Below are positions 47,301-59,188 of a DNA stretch of 64,000 nucleotides, piece after piece. The stretch is from Mesorhabditis belari (lineage: Eukaryota > Nematoda > Chromadorea > Rhabditida > Rhabditidae): the NCBI GenBank assembly GCA_958450365.1, contig CAUEEP010000903.1, positions 744,001 through 808,000 of the forward strand, given 5' to 3'. The notes below the pieces were generated by a model, which was not told the DNA's origin, did not search any database, and was given only the letters and a program-made list of their open reading frames with translations. Positions within the stretch are counted from its first letter, which is position 1, and the number at the start of each line of letters is the position of its first letter. A program made the position numbers and the translations under genes.

Positions 47301-50300
47301 TTGATATTGGGGCATTGAGTGGTTATTGATGTTGATAATGTCTAGGCAAATCATTTGGCTGTTGTCGGGCCTCGACTGGTCGTTGCTGGGATTGTTGAGG
47401 CTGTCGAGGATGTTGTTGTTCTTCTCTATCCCTTGTCAACAATTCCTCATCGGCAGCTGGTCTTGACCCTCTCCTCTCTTGATTTCCCCTCAATTTCGCC
47501 GCTTCTCTGCGCGCTTCGAGGATTTTTCGATGTCTTTCTTCATGCGCTTTCAATAGGTCATCTTGGAATTTTCGGTGATCCGGATGAATTGGATCCCTCC
47601 TTGGGTCTCTCACCTCATCCAACGGCGTTTCATTGGCTATATTAGAATTTTAGAATTGTTATTCTACATGGTTTTACTAGTTGTATCAATTTGAATTAAC
47701 TTTTCATTTACTAGCTGGATGCTGGGGAGCGGGGCGAGCCTTGAGTCCAGAAACTCGTGGCGGTTGAACGACTGAAAATTTTTTATTTTTTTTTTATATA
47801 TTAAAGCTTATTTAATGTTTGCTGAACCATTTCTTTAGCTCATTTCAAGCTATAGATTTCAATGTTTCAAAATAATGGATGTTAAATCGATTTTTTTCGG
47901 AATAATTTGTTGGAGTTTAGCTGTAAGCAAAAAAATTGTATCATTTAAGCATTGAAACTTCTATTACAAATTTTTTTAAACTAAACTTTTAGTCAATCAA
48001 AGCCACAGCTTATTATCGTATTAAAATATCCAGCTAAACTGCATATTCTTTTAGAAATCTCAAATTGGAATCAGTCTAGAAGCTGGATACTTATTTATCG
48101 TTAGTCTACTGTAATACTAACGCTTTACGGTATTTTTACGATTTAATACCATTTTAAAAGCAATGTTTCAAATCTGTTGAGGTCTGAAAATCAAGGAAAT
48201 TTTCCAAAAACCAAAATCGTACCTTGCTTTGGCGGCTCAACACACACTTCTTTGCACATCTCCTCAGTGGCGAATCGGTTCTGATTTCCATCACATCCAC
48301 CATACGAGAATTGAGAGCATCGACCCTCAGTCGTATCGTAGTACCAAGACTGAAAAAAAAACAAGAAAAGTAGGAGTTTAGAAAGCTTTGAAAATCTGTA
48401 TAAAGAATATCTTGTTCAGCTAGGCTAGCCAATGCAGAAAGAAATCCTTGTTGCTTGCTTTGCCTTGAGCTTTCTTAAATTCAAGACACTCATTTTAAAA
48501 TTCACCAATTTGTATCCGGATCCGCAAACGCTTCCTTTGTCCTTGGGAAGAGCGCATGCCTGGAGCATCGCGGGAGCGACGGTGTCTAGAAAAATCGTGA
48601 ATACAATGGATACCAATTGATTTAGAGATTATTAGATGAGTTAGATTTATTTATTGTTGTAGACACATCTAAAAATTGATTTTAATGCTTTAAAAGAAAA
48701 GCAAAAAGTGATTTGAAAGTGATGCAAACCAGGGAACCAGGGAAAGGGGCCGAGCAGCGCGAAGAGTGAGCAGACTATCCACTACACCTTTTATATACTA
48801 ACGCTTTACAGTATTTTTAAACGTCAAATGTCAAACGTCAAACGTAAAAAAAACGCGATTTCGATGAGCCTGCTGAAAATTGACATGCGTCAATCTTGAA
48901 ACAAAGGGGACCCCATTTCAAACTAAAAAAACAACCCAAAAACAGACCATTTGGTGGAATGGCGATTTCTTCTTTTCTATGAATCTCTACATCCACAGAT
49001 TTTTGGCTCTGCAACGCGTTGATTTTCCCTTCGAGCTCTCCAATCTTGGCTTTTCCGTCTCTCACTTCCGTGTTTTGAGTGCTTCTGGAAAAAGCTCGCA
49101 TTCAAACTATATATTGAGCCTGTCAAAAAAGAAAGTGACAAAATGAGTACAATTGTGCTTCGAGATCGTCGTTCTTCCTTTTCGTCTCGGCGATTTCCCC
49201 CATTAAATTCGCCTCGATTTGAGCCATTTTTGCTGTCAATCGACTCATCTCGACGTCTTTGTCTTTCGTTTCGTTCCGCTCTCTTGCGCTGAATACTCAA
49301 ATTACTCACTACTCCAAATCCAAAAAAGATGAGCTTGAATTCTGCAAGATTTCTTGATTTCACCCACATTTCTCTCTCGAGTCCGGAGATTTTTCCTCGA
49401 GCCTCGACGAGTTCTTGTTGGGTTTCATTCCTGAAAAGTCTTGTCATTGAGACACTCAAGACACTATTTCTTGTTTATTCTACGAATTTCGCTTTACCCC
49501 AAAAAAAACCCACAAATTTCGTTGACAAGATCTCAAGCAGACGGTATCCGGACAATGCTTTTTACCCCTGAAATCTAAGATCATCAAAAAATCTCTTTCT
49601 GACCAACTTCAAAGTACGACGATCACCCGACAGAATTTCATCTCGATCTATCGGAGATCTGAATGGTTGAAAACATAGCTATTCGAAGGGAAAAGAATAC
49701 GTGGATGGATCCACTTGAACGCTTTGTTGAATGGACGAAGAAATTTGATGGAAAAGAAGGAGAATCGTGATGACGTGACAGACGGCCATCACACCCATTC
49801 CGATCTATTCGTTGATTAGTTTTGAATTCGGGGAAATGGGAAGGAGGAATGAGGCGACAATGCGATAAACAATTGTTTATTCACGGAAAAGAACTTTTGA
49901 GAGCTTTGAAATTGTTTAGAAAAGCGATCGCCTTCCAACCGACGATTGACTCATTAAGCCGTCGAAACAATCGCTACGAATAGGACTTTGAACAGAAAAA
50001 AAGTGGCATTTCAGGAAAAAGAAAGCCGTCAGTTCGTGTGAAGTTGGGGAGTGGGTGCCGGAGAAAATCAGTTCCGAGCTTCCGGATTCAAGTGGGTTGA
50101 CACATCGAGAGATAAACTAGTGGTTTATAGCATTCCAAATTCTCGGTTCATACAAGGTTTGCTCTTTTGGGTGAGCTTGTCATCGATTGGGAATGCTGGT
50201 TGTGTGAATATAGACCTTGAAGAAACTTTTACCTCATTTTCAAAACATTCCCACTAAGACGATCCGAAGCACTAAATGGTTATTGTACGATATTAGAGCT

Positions 50301-52515
50301 AAGTCGGCAAATAGATTCCAGGGTGAACGAATCGGACAAATCGATAGAATTTGCGATTCCATACAACTTACATACATTATAAACATACATACAACTAGCT
50401 TAGTGTCGCTTTCTCTCTGGTTGATTATCTCTTTTGCCCCACTCTTTCGCACTAGCGATAATCATTTTTCTTTTTAGTAAAGGGCTTAGGAGACCGAAAC
50501 GACAAACATATGTTCAATGATTGAAAAGAAACAAACAAACATGGATCTGGGAAAAAGTTGAACTGTGTATATCCAACAAAATGGGGAAAGAGTTTGTTAA
50601 AGAGTTGCAATTTCTTGGAACCAATCCTTTAAAGATTTTATTTCGAAAACAATACAATAAGGACAAACATTGTGAATAAAATAGCAAAAACCTATGGTTC
50701 TTCAGTTAGCTCTCAACATTTGAAGATACAGAGCCCATAGGTTCGAATCGATTCATTGTCGGTCATTAGCCAGTAGTCGGTGTGACTGGGTACTTCATGT
50801 TTTGAAAGATCCATGATCGTTCTCCTATCAGGATCGACTCGAGTCTAGAAATATTTATAAATAATTGAGTCCATAATTTCTTTCAGTGTACAGTTGAATC
50901 ACCTGGAAGAAAAGCTTGTAGTAGTTCCCATCAGTGTGCTTATACTTTGTCGCGTAATCGAGAGTCGTATCTGGATCGGGCGTGCACTAAATTCCTGGGC
51001 CATGTACTTTGCGCCTTGTTTTTTCCTGAACAAACATAAAAATTTCTTTATGCAGAGAAATCCAGACAGAGGAAAGGCTTTTGAATGGACGGATGGAAGT
51101 TCGGTGGATTTCACGAATTCATGGTTTCCGGAGCCAGAGCTGGATTCGAACACCCACGCTGCGGCGAGATTTTCAACGTGAAATCATCAATATTTATTCC
51201 AATTTCCAATGCATGATTAATCCAAAAATATTTCGACCAATTTGAGGAAACTTCTTTGTGTAAAATAACGCAGTGTTTTATCAAAGGATTTCCATCAGAT
51301 ATGAACAAATTTCAGCTTGACGGGCATCACAACAGGACGACCATCCGCTTTGAATCCGAAACCCTCAATGCGAGCCAGTGGGCAAAGCGAACCATAGTGT
51401 GCTTTGCCCCCTGGTTAAAAGAATTGGAGAACTAACTGAAGCGGTGCTTGTCCCCGTGTTCCCAAATCCGAATGTCGATAGATGTGCTCGGACTTGACGG
51501 GCATCACAACAGGACGACCATCTGCTTTGAATCCGAAACCCTCAATGCGATCGTCACGATGTCTGGAACCCGATAGACGACTAGATTGAATAGATAGGCT
51601 AAAGCTTTCCAACATTCAAACAAACCTCACGTATCGATATCCAGGATTCTCGGGCAGTTGACGGCTGTACTCGATGTCACTATTCTTGAAGGTTCGCTGG
51701 CCATCCGGTGGCACTCTGCCACCAATTGGAGCCGGATTCCTCTTGAGATGATCGGCAAAATTTGGTTCGATCACTCTGCAAATGGTCGGAACCAATGAAG
51801 CTTTGCTTAGGCAAATGTTTTGACAAGCTGGAGAAGAGAATTGTGAAAGGGTTGTTAGGTTCATTGATGTTCATGCAATTTCACGGATCGACTCACAATT
51901 TCTCGAGGGGATTTCCGAGAGCCGGGTGGTCGTTGGCACGTGGAGGCAAAAGATGAGCCGATGGCTTTCTGTGAGTTTTGGGTTTTTGAGCCAGATTCTT
52001 CAAATCACTCACTCATTGATTGCCGGGTAGTGAATCGAGTTGTGGCCTTCTTTGCCAGTGTATTTTGATCTAGAAAGCAATGAACTACTATTTCTTGTTG
52101 TCTGTCTGACACTACACATATTGATCGTGATTCTGTCGGGATCGTAGCTGTGTCGTCTTGGTTGAACGTTGATCGGCGTCTTGTAATCACTGAACATTCT
52201 CAGATTGACTTTTAAAGGCATTAAGACACTAACTGCCGATGATAAATTCCCCCGAATGGGCAATTGAAAGGGTTTCGGCTGACTGAAATTGGGTGTGTTG
52301 AATGACTTCAATTGACTAAACACCTGAGTTTTCTTTCGAGTCTTAGAACTTTGACCGGACGATTCACCCTAGCTCGCGGCACACTGACCGCCACTGAAAA
52401 ATCTCTTATTGTCAGCCCAATCGATATAACTCCAAGTTTACCGTAATCCCTCAACGAGATGGCATAAGGCCAGTAGACAGAGAGTCTGGAATTCGGTTTT
52501 AGTTACAGGATTCAT
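44304..52515 (-). CDS. secreted multi-Kunitz-domain protein
   Basis: Minus-strand exons with consistent phases: 52324-52393, 52118-52282, 52013-52069, 51897-51968, 51626-51827, about 51425-51562, then 48506-48585, 48223-48349, 47712-47771, 47377-47636, 46853-47111, 46325-46433, 45801-45883, 45101-45224 and 44304-44358 (stop TGA). A signal-like start ([20 protein letters not shown], 52515-52442) is one base out of phase with the next exon, so the 5' end is uncertain. The N-terminal half is a novel region ([26 protein letters not shown]). Then come four Kunitz domains, for example [18 protein letters not shown] and [18 protein letters not shown], separated by a Glu/Arg/Gln-rich linker ([17 protein letters not shown]). 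P1 positions read G, S, V and S, so trypsin inhibition is unlikely. The multi-Kunitz layout recalls nematode cuticle and moulting proteins such as MLT-11; this is a guess. The join across 48.6-51.4 kb is inferred. Confidence 0.7.
44772..45046. mobile_element. 275 bp MITE in a Kunitz-gene intron
   Basis: Ends TACCGTACTCTAATAGAACG and the inverse with TCTAATAGAG...ACGGTA, with TA at both borders and a GCCAG/CTGGC box. It lies in the last intron (44359-45100). The CCGTA start relates it to the MITE at 9693 and to the pogo ends. Confidence 0.75.
46056..46210 (+). repeat. AAGCCA/AAGTCA minisatellite
   Basis: About 25 tandem six-base units (AAGCCA, with AAGTCA variants) arranged in 11-12 bp higher-order repeats, inside the Kunitz-gene intron between 45884 and 46324. 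The open Lys/Ser/Gln frame it produces is a by-product of the repeat. Confidence 0.85.
48838..49990 (-). pseudogene. lectin fragment (copy G) fused to a duplicated Kunitz piece
   Basis: Minus-strand lectin remains: anchor exon relics (about 49690-49830), a stalk exon with [17 protein letters not shown] near 49375-49455 and a coil exon [17 protein letters not shown] at 49010-49075. Downstream, instead of the lectin domain, is a copy of two patches of the Kunitz gene: 48860-48905 matches 47085-47135, and 48910-48995 matches 46820-46900. The copy lies in the large intron of the Kunitz gene on the same strand. Confidence 0.65.
50894..51308 (+). pseudogene. isolated lectin exon (EWTDGSS) fragment
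   Basis: After a CTTTATGCAG acceptor at about 51053, the frame reads [18 protein letters not shown] and ends at a GCG-containing donor near 51170, followed by the conserved intron and GATATGAACAAATTTCAG. Preceding and following lectin exons are absent. It is plus-strand, opposite to the Kunitz gene that surrounds it. Confidence 0.6.
51316..51378 (-). repeat. duplicated part of a Kunitz-gene exon
   Basis: The stretch CTTGACGGGCATCACAACAG to CCCTCAATGCGA repeats 51494-51550 almost exactly. The copy sits at the edge of the lectin fragment, next to a GGGCAAAG/CTTTGCCC hairpin (51371-51410). It looks like a tandem partial exon duplication made when lectin sequence was inserted. Confidence 0.65.
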
Positions 52516-52529
52516 TTGACTCAAACCAG

Positions 52530-53750
52530 TAGAAGAATCCGTAGAAACCCCATTTTGACGAATGCGACAGATGTTGGCTTTGGTGAACGATATCACTCCT
52601 AAAATATTAAAGGGAGCGTCAGAAATAATTGTGAATGTTAATTTAAGGAGGGGAAGTTGTTGATTGCGATGGGAAGAGTGACAGGTTCCGAGAAGAGATA
52701 AAGTTTCAAGAGATGGGCATATACTCAGAAGAAGTATGTTTCAAGAGATTCTGTAATTGGGCTGCAGAAATAGGAAGGATAGGAGGGAGGGTCGTTTTGA
52801 GGTTTGCTGTGCGAGTTTAAAAGTTCACTCTGGAAATATTCTCCTTTTCATCAAGATAGTGAGATTTAGTATCTTTCGATAATGACTCTGTGTCTGCTAC
52901 CTCGTTCTTTTCTCAGCTTTTAGCTACAGCGAGAGGGGAGTAAGTTCATTAATCATCATCGGGAAAATATCAGATTTGCAATTGACACCTTCCTAATGAA
53001 AAAAAATTGGAGGTTGGTCAATGGGTTAAGAGAGAAGGGCCACGGGACAAAAGTAGGGCTTGATTGAAAGTTCTTGCATAAATCTAACACGATTATCAAG
53101 ACACCAAATCACCCGAGATTCAAAGTGATCAAGTTGTCTGAAGCTAAGACAATACACACAACAAAATTGGCGAGTAGGTTTCGCTAGAATTCTCAAGGTT
53201 CACATACCTACAACCATATAACAGAAAGCTTAGTAAGAAAGATTGTGAACTTGATGATAGGGGAGATGCTCTGTTAAAATATGTAATCAACAGATTTTGA
53301 AGAGCGGCATAAATGAAGTTGGCAAAAAGCATAAGAATTCCAACACTCAACTACCGAGCTGATTAGTTTCCAAAAAAGAAAATCGAGGAGTTCGAAAGAA
53401 CGCAGAAATGTTATCAATCCCGCGGAAATTCAGCGCCAAATTGAAGAAAACAATTCGAAAGGGAACGCGTTCTCAGCCCACGCATGTTAGGACGAAATTC
53501 AGAGATAAGAGGTGTTCTTTGAGTTTTTTCGATCGGGTTAATCAATCTGGATCCCTCACATATTAATAGGTGACAAAGCAGGAATTCGTCTTTATTTGCT
53601 TCCTAACACGCTTCACCCAATGAGATTCCAATGAAAATCTACGCTTAAGAGAGGAGGTCGAGTTGACTTTCATCGTTTATCTTCGTTTCAATTATTATTC
53701 TAATTAATCCATTTTAGTAGGGTTCCCAGTAGGGTCTACACGAACACGAA
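52530..53750. other. no gene recognised
   Basis: Upstream flank of the Kunitz gene on the minus strand; its promoter should be here if 52515 is the start. A hydrophobic minus-strand frame at 53144-53350 has no supporting splice or motif. Confidence 0.4.
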
Positions 53751-53756
53751 CGATAA

Positions 53757-54215
53757 TATGCAGTTGTGTGTCTTCAGAAGACTGAATAAGATGGGATTTA
53801 TTGATTTTTGTCCACAGAAAGGAACACAAAGCATTTATCAGAATTGAGAGCTCCTTTTGAAGATCCAATGACTCTGGTGGACTGGTAGAAGAAAAGGGAG
53901 AATGTGTTCATTTCTGATGGAAATCCTTTGATAAAACACTGCGTTATTTTACACAAATGAGAAAATTGCTAAAAGAATAATAACCAAATCACTTTTTGAA
54001 TTACAATTTGGCATTGTGGAATAAGCGGAGCTTTAGAACTAGATTAAATTAACATTATTTGGAAGAAAGATTAAAGTATCTAGGAAGAAATTAAATAAGC
54101 TAATGTTTTGTATGCCTTTATAGGCGAAATAGCCTAAAAAGAGGCAAAATTTTGAGTGGGGGATGGCGTAAGCCCTCGCCCTCTTGAAATATTGCTTAAA
54201 TGATTTTGTATTGTA
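53757..54215 (-). repeat. lectin last-exon relic plus dispersed repeat
   Basis: 53757-53950 is a minus-strand copy of the last lectin exon and its 3' flank (...CAAAGCATTTATCAGAATTG). From 53957 to 54215 runs a repeat that recurs directly at 56284-56540 (AATTACAATTTGGCATTGTG onward). Confidence 0.6.
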
Positions 54216-54368
54216 GATAAATGATGCCAAGATGAAGGGCTTTATTTTTCTATTTAACACTTGGTACTTTGGTAATAGGCCAGGCGTTTGCCAGAAAATT
54301 TTCCAAAAAAAGTGTCGCCATAATTCGCGGTAATTAGGGAGAGAGCTAGAGCCTACCTAGCTAGAGTA

Positions 54369-54931
54369 TACAGTGTGACCAAGAATTACCGCAACAACGT
54401 CGTATTATGTGATGAGCCCCATTTCACTTTTTGCTTACCTGTTTTTATGGTTTTTGTGTATTTTTCTTGTTTTATGGTATGATTACTAACTTTCAATACA
54501 ACAACATGGTGCGCCGGCTCACAAGGCAAAGAAAGTGCAAGAGTTTTGTTCAAAGACCTTCCCGGACTTCATCTCGTTTTCTGAGTGGCCACTCAGCTCA
54601 CCCGATCTTAACCCATTGGATTACTCAGTCTGGAATGGTCTTGAAGGCAGAGCATGTGCAAAACTACATAAAAATATCGAAAGTTTAAAGAAGGCGCTCA
54701 GCAAATCATGGGATACCCTCGATGATGCCTATTTGCTCGCCACGGTCAACGCGTTTCCCAAACGTTTGCAGGCCTGTCTGAATGCTGGTGGAGGCAAATT
54801 TGAATTTAATTGTTAATTGGTTCCTGTTATATGTTGAATAAAGATATTTAAGTTAACTTTTCGAGATGGGTTGCATATTTGGTTAAAAGCCAGGTTTTTT
54901 GTGTGTTGCGCTAATTCTTGGCCACCCTGTA
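54369..54931 (+). mobile_element. deleted DD37D (maT-type) transposon
   Basis: Ends CAGTGTGACCAAGAATTACC and the inverse with TTCTTGGCCACCCTG, between TA duplications (54369-54370, 54930-54931). Only 563 bp remain. A plus-strand frame to 54816 holds the transposase C-terminus: GAPAHKAKKVQEF, WPLSSPDLNPLDYSVWN. The last Asp is 37 residues after the second catalytic position, which is His here instead of Asp. The first two thirds of the gene are deleted. Confidence 0.8.
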
Positions 54932-55739
54932 TATAGCTAAACTCTACTGTAACTATGGTATACGATAGCTATGGCATTCTGGGGATACTCGAATTTTGAT
55001 TAAGCTAAACTTTCAGGCTTTTACGTGGCTATCTGCGTTGGCATAACTTCAGTGGCTTGTATGTGCGTTGTCATTCATCCACTCGGATACGATAAGCCTA
55101 AAAACAAACAGAAAGTGGCAAATCTGAAGCAGCCAGCCAATTTCAGGACAAGATTTGAACATTCAAAATCTCTATCCTTATCAGAGTTCGAGATCTAGCC
55201 GTCAAACTAAAAGACAATATTTTTCATCCTCATTGCTTTTTTACAGTTTTGTTTTCATTCGTTGAATTTGGCTAGTTTTATTGTGTTTTTGTCAATTTGG
55301 GACTGATAGAAAGAAATTTTCTGATACTTTTATGAAATCAACTCAAATCTAGCTCTGTCAGTTAAGAGTTAAAACAAAAATGAGCAATTGAAATAAAGAC
55401 AATCACGTAAACTGATAATTGAGAGCTTGAGTCGGATTTTCTGTAAATTGAAGCCATAATTGAACCACTCCAGTCATCGGACTTTTTCTTGACCCTGAAG
55501 TAATATGTTAATAAGATCAGATTGATTAGATCTTGGGTTAAATCCAGTTTTAAAAGTAACAAATTTAATGACAGCACAGTACTTCAACATCTTAGTTTTC
55601 AAGTTCGACCAATCGTTGGCTCTGTGAATGACGTGGACGCCCATGCAAAACACAGCAATTTGGCCATCGATTGGCCAATTCTTTCACCTGAAATTGATCA
55701 TTCAATTAGAAAACTTATTTTATCAAAACTCTACTAATA

Positions 55740-55980
55740 ATAAAAGTTAGATATCCAAATTACTGGAAGAACCATTACTTTCTATTTATTTATGTCTTTC
55801 AATAAGAACAATTCAACCTTCAGTCCGCTCCGGAACCAAGCACTCGAATCAACAGTTTTCGCTGAAATAAATACCGATTGTTTTTGGTTTATAAAGCATA
55901 AATTTCTACGAAAATCATGAATTTTCAGAATTGAATCATTTCGATTTCTTACCGAGTTTCCAAACAAAATCGTTCTCTTA
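55740..55980 (-). pseudogene. lectin WIGLK-exon relic
   Basis: Minus strand. The flanks and the exon with a degenerate ...RSGLK in place of WIGLK are recognisable, ending where the Cys-region exon should begin (TTACCGAGTTTCCAAACAAA). The rest is replaced by unrelated sequence at 55980. Confidence 0.55.
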
Positions 55981-56283
55981 GTTAGTATAAAATTAGTGTA
56001 GATTAATAAATTTGAAAAACATAGATTGTTGCAAGACTTTTTGCACCCAGTTCTTAGTGTACTTTTTAGTAGTTTTGTCATTTACTATTTCGGTTTACGC
56101 TGAACTTCCAATTTATTTTTGCAAATAAAGTGTACATGTATTATTCTAAATAAAAAAAAGTCCTACGAACAGGTGGCATTTTCTATAAAAATTTCATTGA
56201 TTCTTTCGAAAAAGTGATGTTGCAAGACTTTTGCTCGGTATTGTAAAATAAACTACAAACGGAATAGAATAGAATATAAGAGC

Positions 56284-56540
56284 AAATGAGAAAATTGCTA
56301 AAAGAATAATAACCAAATTACTTTTTGAATTACAATTTGGCATTGTGAAATGAGTGGATCCTTAAAACTAAATTAATTTAAAATTATTTTGAAGAAAGAT
56401 TAAAGTATCTAGGAAGAGATTAAATAAGCTAATGTTTTGTATGCCTTTATAGGCGAAATAGCCAAAAAAGAGGCAAAATTTTGAGTGGGGGTTGGGGTAA
56501 GCCAGTATCGCCCTCTTGAAAAATTGCTTAAATGATTTTG
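56284..56540. repeat. second copy of the 53957-54215 repeat
   Basis: A directly repeated block about 257 bp long with moderate divergence, 2.3 kb from its partner. No coding. Confidence 0.6.
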
Positions 56541-56961
56541 TATGTTTTTATGACGAAAAAGAGGTAAAATAATGAGAAAGAGGCGTTGAGCTAGTATCAC
56601 CAAAATAAAAAAATGTCTAAAAAAGTGTAAGCTTTAGCGCCGAAAATTTCTCAAAAAGCACTCTCATAAGCATTTTATTTTAAAGAATGCAGAACTTCAT
56701 TATTTAGCTGAATATCTTTCACTTACTTCTAGCGGTTTAAAAGAGTTCAGTCGAGCAAAAGTCTTCTCTCGTGCAAAAGCCACACTGCCCTTCTAATGCG
56801 CCTAGTTAGATGCCTGTCCTGTATTCGAATCCTTTTCTCCTTTTCTTCCAAAAATTATTCCGTAAAACCGTTCTTTTTGTTTACGAGGACTCCTTCCCGC
56901 GTCAATCTTGCTCTTTAACGTTTTATCTACTTAAATTCGTTTTTAATTTTTTTTTCAGAGA

Positions 56962-57404
56962 ATGTCTGTTCAACCAGTCAACCCAAAGCCGTTCCTCAAT
57001 GGACTGGCCGGAAAGCCAGTTGTGTGCAGATTGAAGTGGGGAATGGAATATCGAGGCGTCCTCATCTCGGTCGACGGTTACATGAATGTCCAGGTGGGGT
57101 TGTCTTTGTGTAAAGTTTTTATGGCATAGCTTAAAGCTGGTTTAGAGAGGTACGTCCTGAATTTTGTTGTGAAAAGTAAGATACGAGTAAGCTCGTGACG
57201 AGTAAGCTTGCTTAGGCCTAGGCATCCACAAATAAATTTTTTATCTTTTAGATGGCTAACGCGGAGGAATACATTGAGGGAACAAACACTGGAGCTTTGG
57301 GAGAAATGTTAATAAGGTGATTAATGTGACCTTTGTCTAATTTGTTTAAATCTAGGTGCAACAACATCCTCTACATCGGAGGCGCCGAAGACTCGGAAAG
57401 TTGA
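56962..57404 (+). CDS. snr-5: small nuclear ribonucleoprotein F (SmF), copy 1
   Basis: Three exons, 56962-57093, 57252-57316 and 57356-57404, encode 81 residues, the normal SmF length. The Sm1 motif reads [18 protein letters not shown] and Sm2 [11 protein letters not shown]. SmF is one of seven proteins of the ring on U1, U2, U4 and U5 snRNAs and acts in nuclear pre-mRNA splicing. A TTTTTTTTTCAG just before the ATG is a strong spliced-leader trans-splice acceptor. AATAAAG follows 80 nt after the stop. A CWC22-like copy follows 240 nt later on the same strand, suggesting an operon-like pair. A near-identical second copy lies at 59189. Confidence 0.92.
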
Positions 57405-57639
57405 TCGCCTAGTTTTCCTTATTTATCATTTTGCTAACTTGTTGAGTGTGTAACGTTATTATTGATCTCTTCCATATTTTTATGAATAAAGTTTAATTTG
57501 TTGAGGTAATTATATTAACGGTTCATGGTGCATGAATCAAACGCAATGCCTATAAACTAGAAAGTTTACATGCGAATTAAAAGGAAATGCTGTTGCTGTT
57601 GTGTGAAGCACTTCTCAGAACTCAGTTTTATGACGACCG

Positions 57640-58856
57640 CTCACCGAAAAGGCGGAGACGGTTAGTTTTAAAGGTTGTCTTGGTTTACAGCTGATTTAGG
57701 TCACCATCTCCTAAACGTAAAGCTTCTCCAGGAAGACGAAAACGGTAATAGAACTTTGCACCTTTTTTGATGAAAATCATTTGGATCTCTATCACCAAAG
57801 CGTGATTCCAGTCCTGAACGGTGGAAACGGTTAGTTTAACTTTGGTGGCATTCACTATTAGTGATTCAGGCCGCTAACGCCGAAACTCCTCGACGTGAAG
57901 AATCACCAGAAAAGGGAAAAGAAAATGAAGCTCCTCAAAAGTATACAAGAAGACTTTGTTGAAGTAAATAAATTTTATGAAAAGAAAGAGCCTGTTGATT
58001 TAATGCGTTCTCGCATTGGAGGCACATACATCGCACCAGCGAAGCTGAAGTTGATGCAAGAGCAAATTCAGGTAATGCATCAAATGATAACGTGGCCACA
58101 GAAAAAATTTAGGCTAGATCGGGTGAGCAATTTCAACGATTGAATTGGGAGCGTCTTAAGAAAAAGATCCACGGTCTCGTCAATGAAGTCAACGCCAGCG
58201 ATCTTGTCGGAATTATGCGAGAGCTTCTTCAAGAAAGCAATATCCGTGGAAAGTTTGTTTTTTAGCATTTTCTCAAGTAAACAAAATTTTTGGGGTTTGC
58301 TGACTCGATCGATAATTCAAACACCAGCCTTTTCTCCAACATTTTCACATGGTGACGCTGATGGAATGAATGATTCCAAGTTTCCTGTTATTGGTGAATT
58401 TAAGTATGTTTCACAGTTTTAGGCTTTAGAAATTATGTATTTAGGCGTTTGATTGTGCAGTTCAAGCTATATTTTCGTCAAAACGATAAAGCAACAACGG
58501 TGACTGACAGTAAATTTCTCGCACATTTGATCAATCAACAAATGGTATGCTGTTTTTCTTTGAATATGAATTCGATGCATATTTAGGCTCACGAGTTGCT
58601 TGCTCCTGAGATCAAGCTTTTGATGCTTAAAACACCAACGGAAGATTCAGTGGAAGTGTGTATTACTTTTCTGAAAGAATGTGTCGCAAAACTGACAGAG
58701 GTTTGCTTTATTTAGAAAGGCTTATTGAGAAATGATTTGTTAGATTGCCCCGCGTGCCTTGGACAATGTTTTCTCAAGACTTCGAAACATTCTTGCTGAA
58801 GCACAACTGGATTCACATATTCGTTATATGATTAAAACTGCATTTATTTCAAAAAG
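57640..58856 (+). pseudogene. let-858: CWC22 / LET-858, copy 1, 5' part only
   Basis: Exon remains in order: RS-like N-terminal pieces (SPSPKRKASPGRRKR, 57702-57745); [19 protein letters not shown] to 58073; QFQRLNWERLKKKIHGLVNE with ELLQESNIRG (58110-58245); SIIQTPAFSPTFSHGDAD (about 58295-58400); RLIVQFK and FLAHLINQQM (to about 58540); [15 protein letters not shown] (58588-58698); and IAPRALDNVFSRLRNILAEA to 58850. This is the MIF4G domain of the exon-junction/spliceosome factor CWC22. The acceptor at about 58280 is lost (TTTTTGG instead of TTTTAGG), an upstream frame has shifted, and the gene stops where the duplicated SmF promoter begins (58860). Confidence 0.8.
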
Positions 58857-59188
58857 TATAGACGTTAATTATTTAGCTGAATATCTTTAACTTACTTCCA
58901 GTGGTTTAAAAGACTGCAGTCGAGCAATTATTTTATTTTTCGCGTGCTCTTGAATTAGCCAATCTACATTTTTACGCCTTTATATTTCTGTCACCCTTTC
59001 TTTTCTCTCGTGAAAAAAACCATACTGTCCCTCCATAAAGCGCCTAGTTATATGCCGGTCTTGTATTCGAATCCTTTTCTTTCAAAAATTATTCCGAAAA
59101 ACCGTTCTTTTTGTTTACGAGGACTCCTTCTTTTTAAGGCTCTATCATTTTATCTACTTAAATTCGTTTTTAATTTTGATTTCAGAGA

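Noticed and set aside
47355..47645. 96-residue plus-strand hydrophobic frame
   Set aside because: Antisense to the Glu/Arg/Gln-rich Kunitz-gene linker exon, which has matching splice phases on the minus strand.
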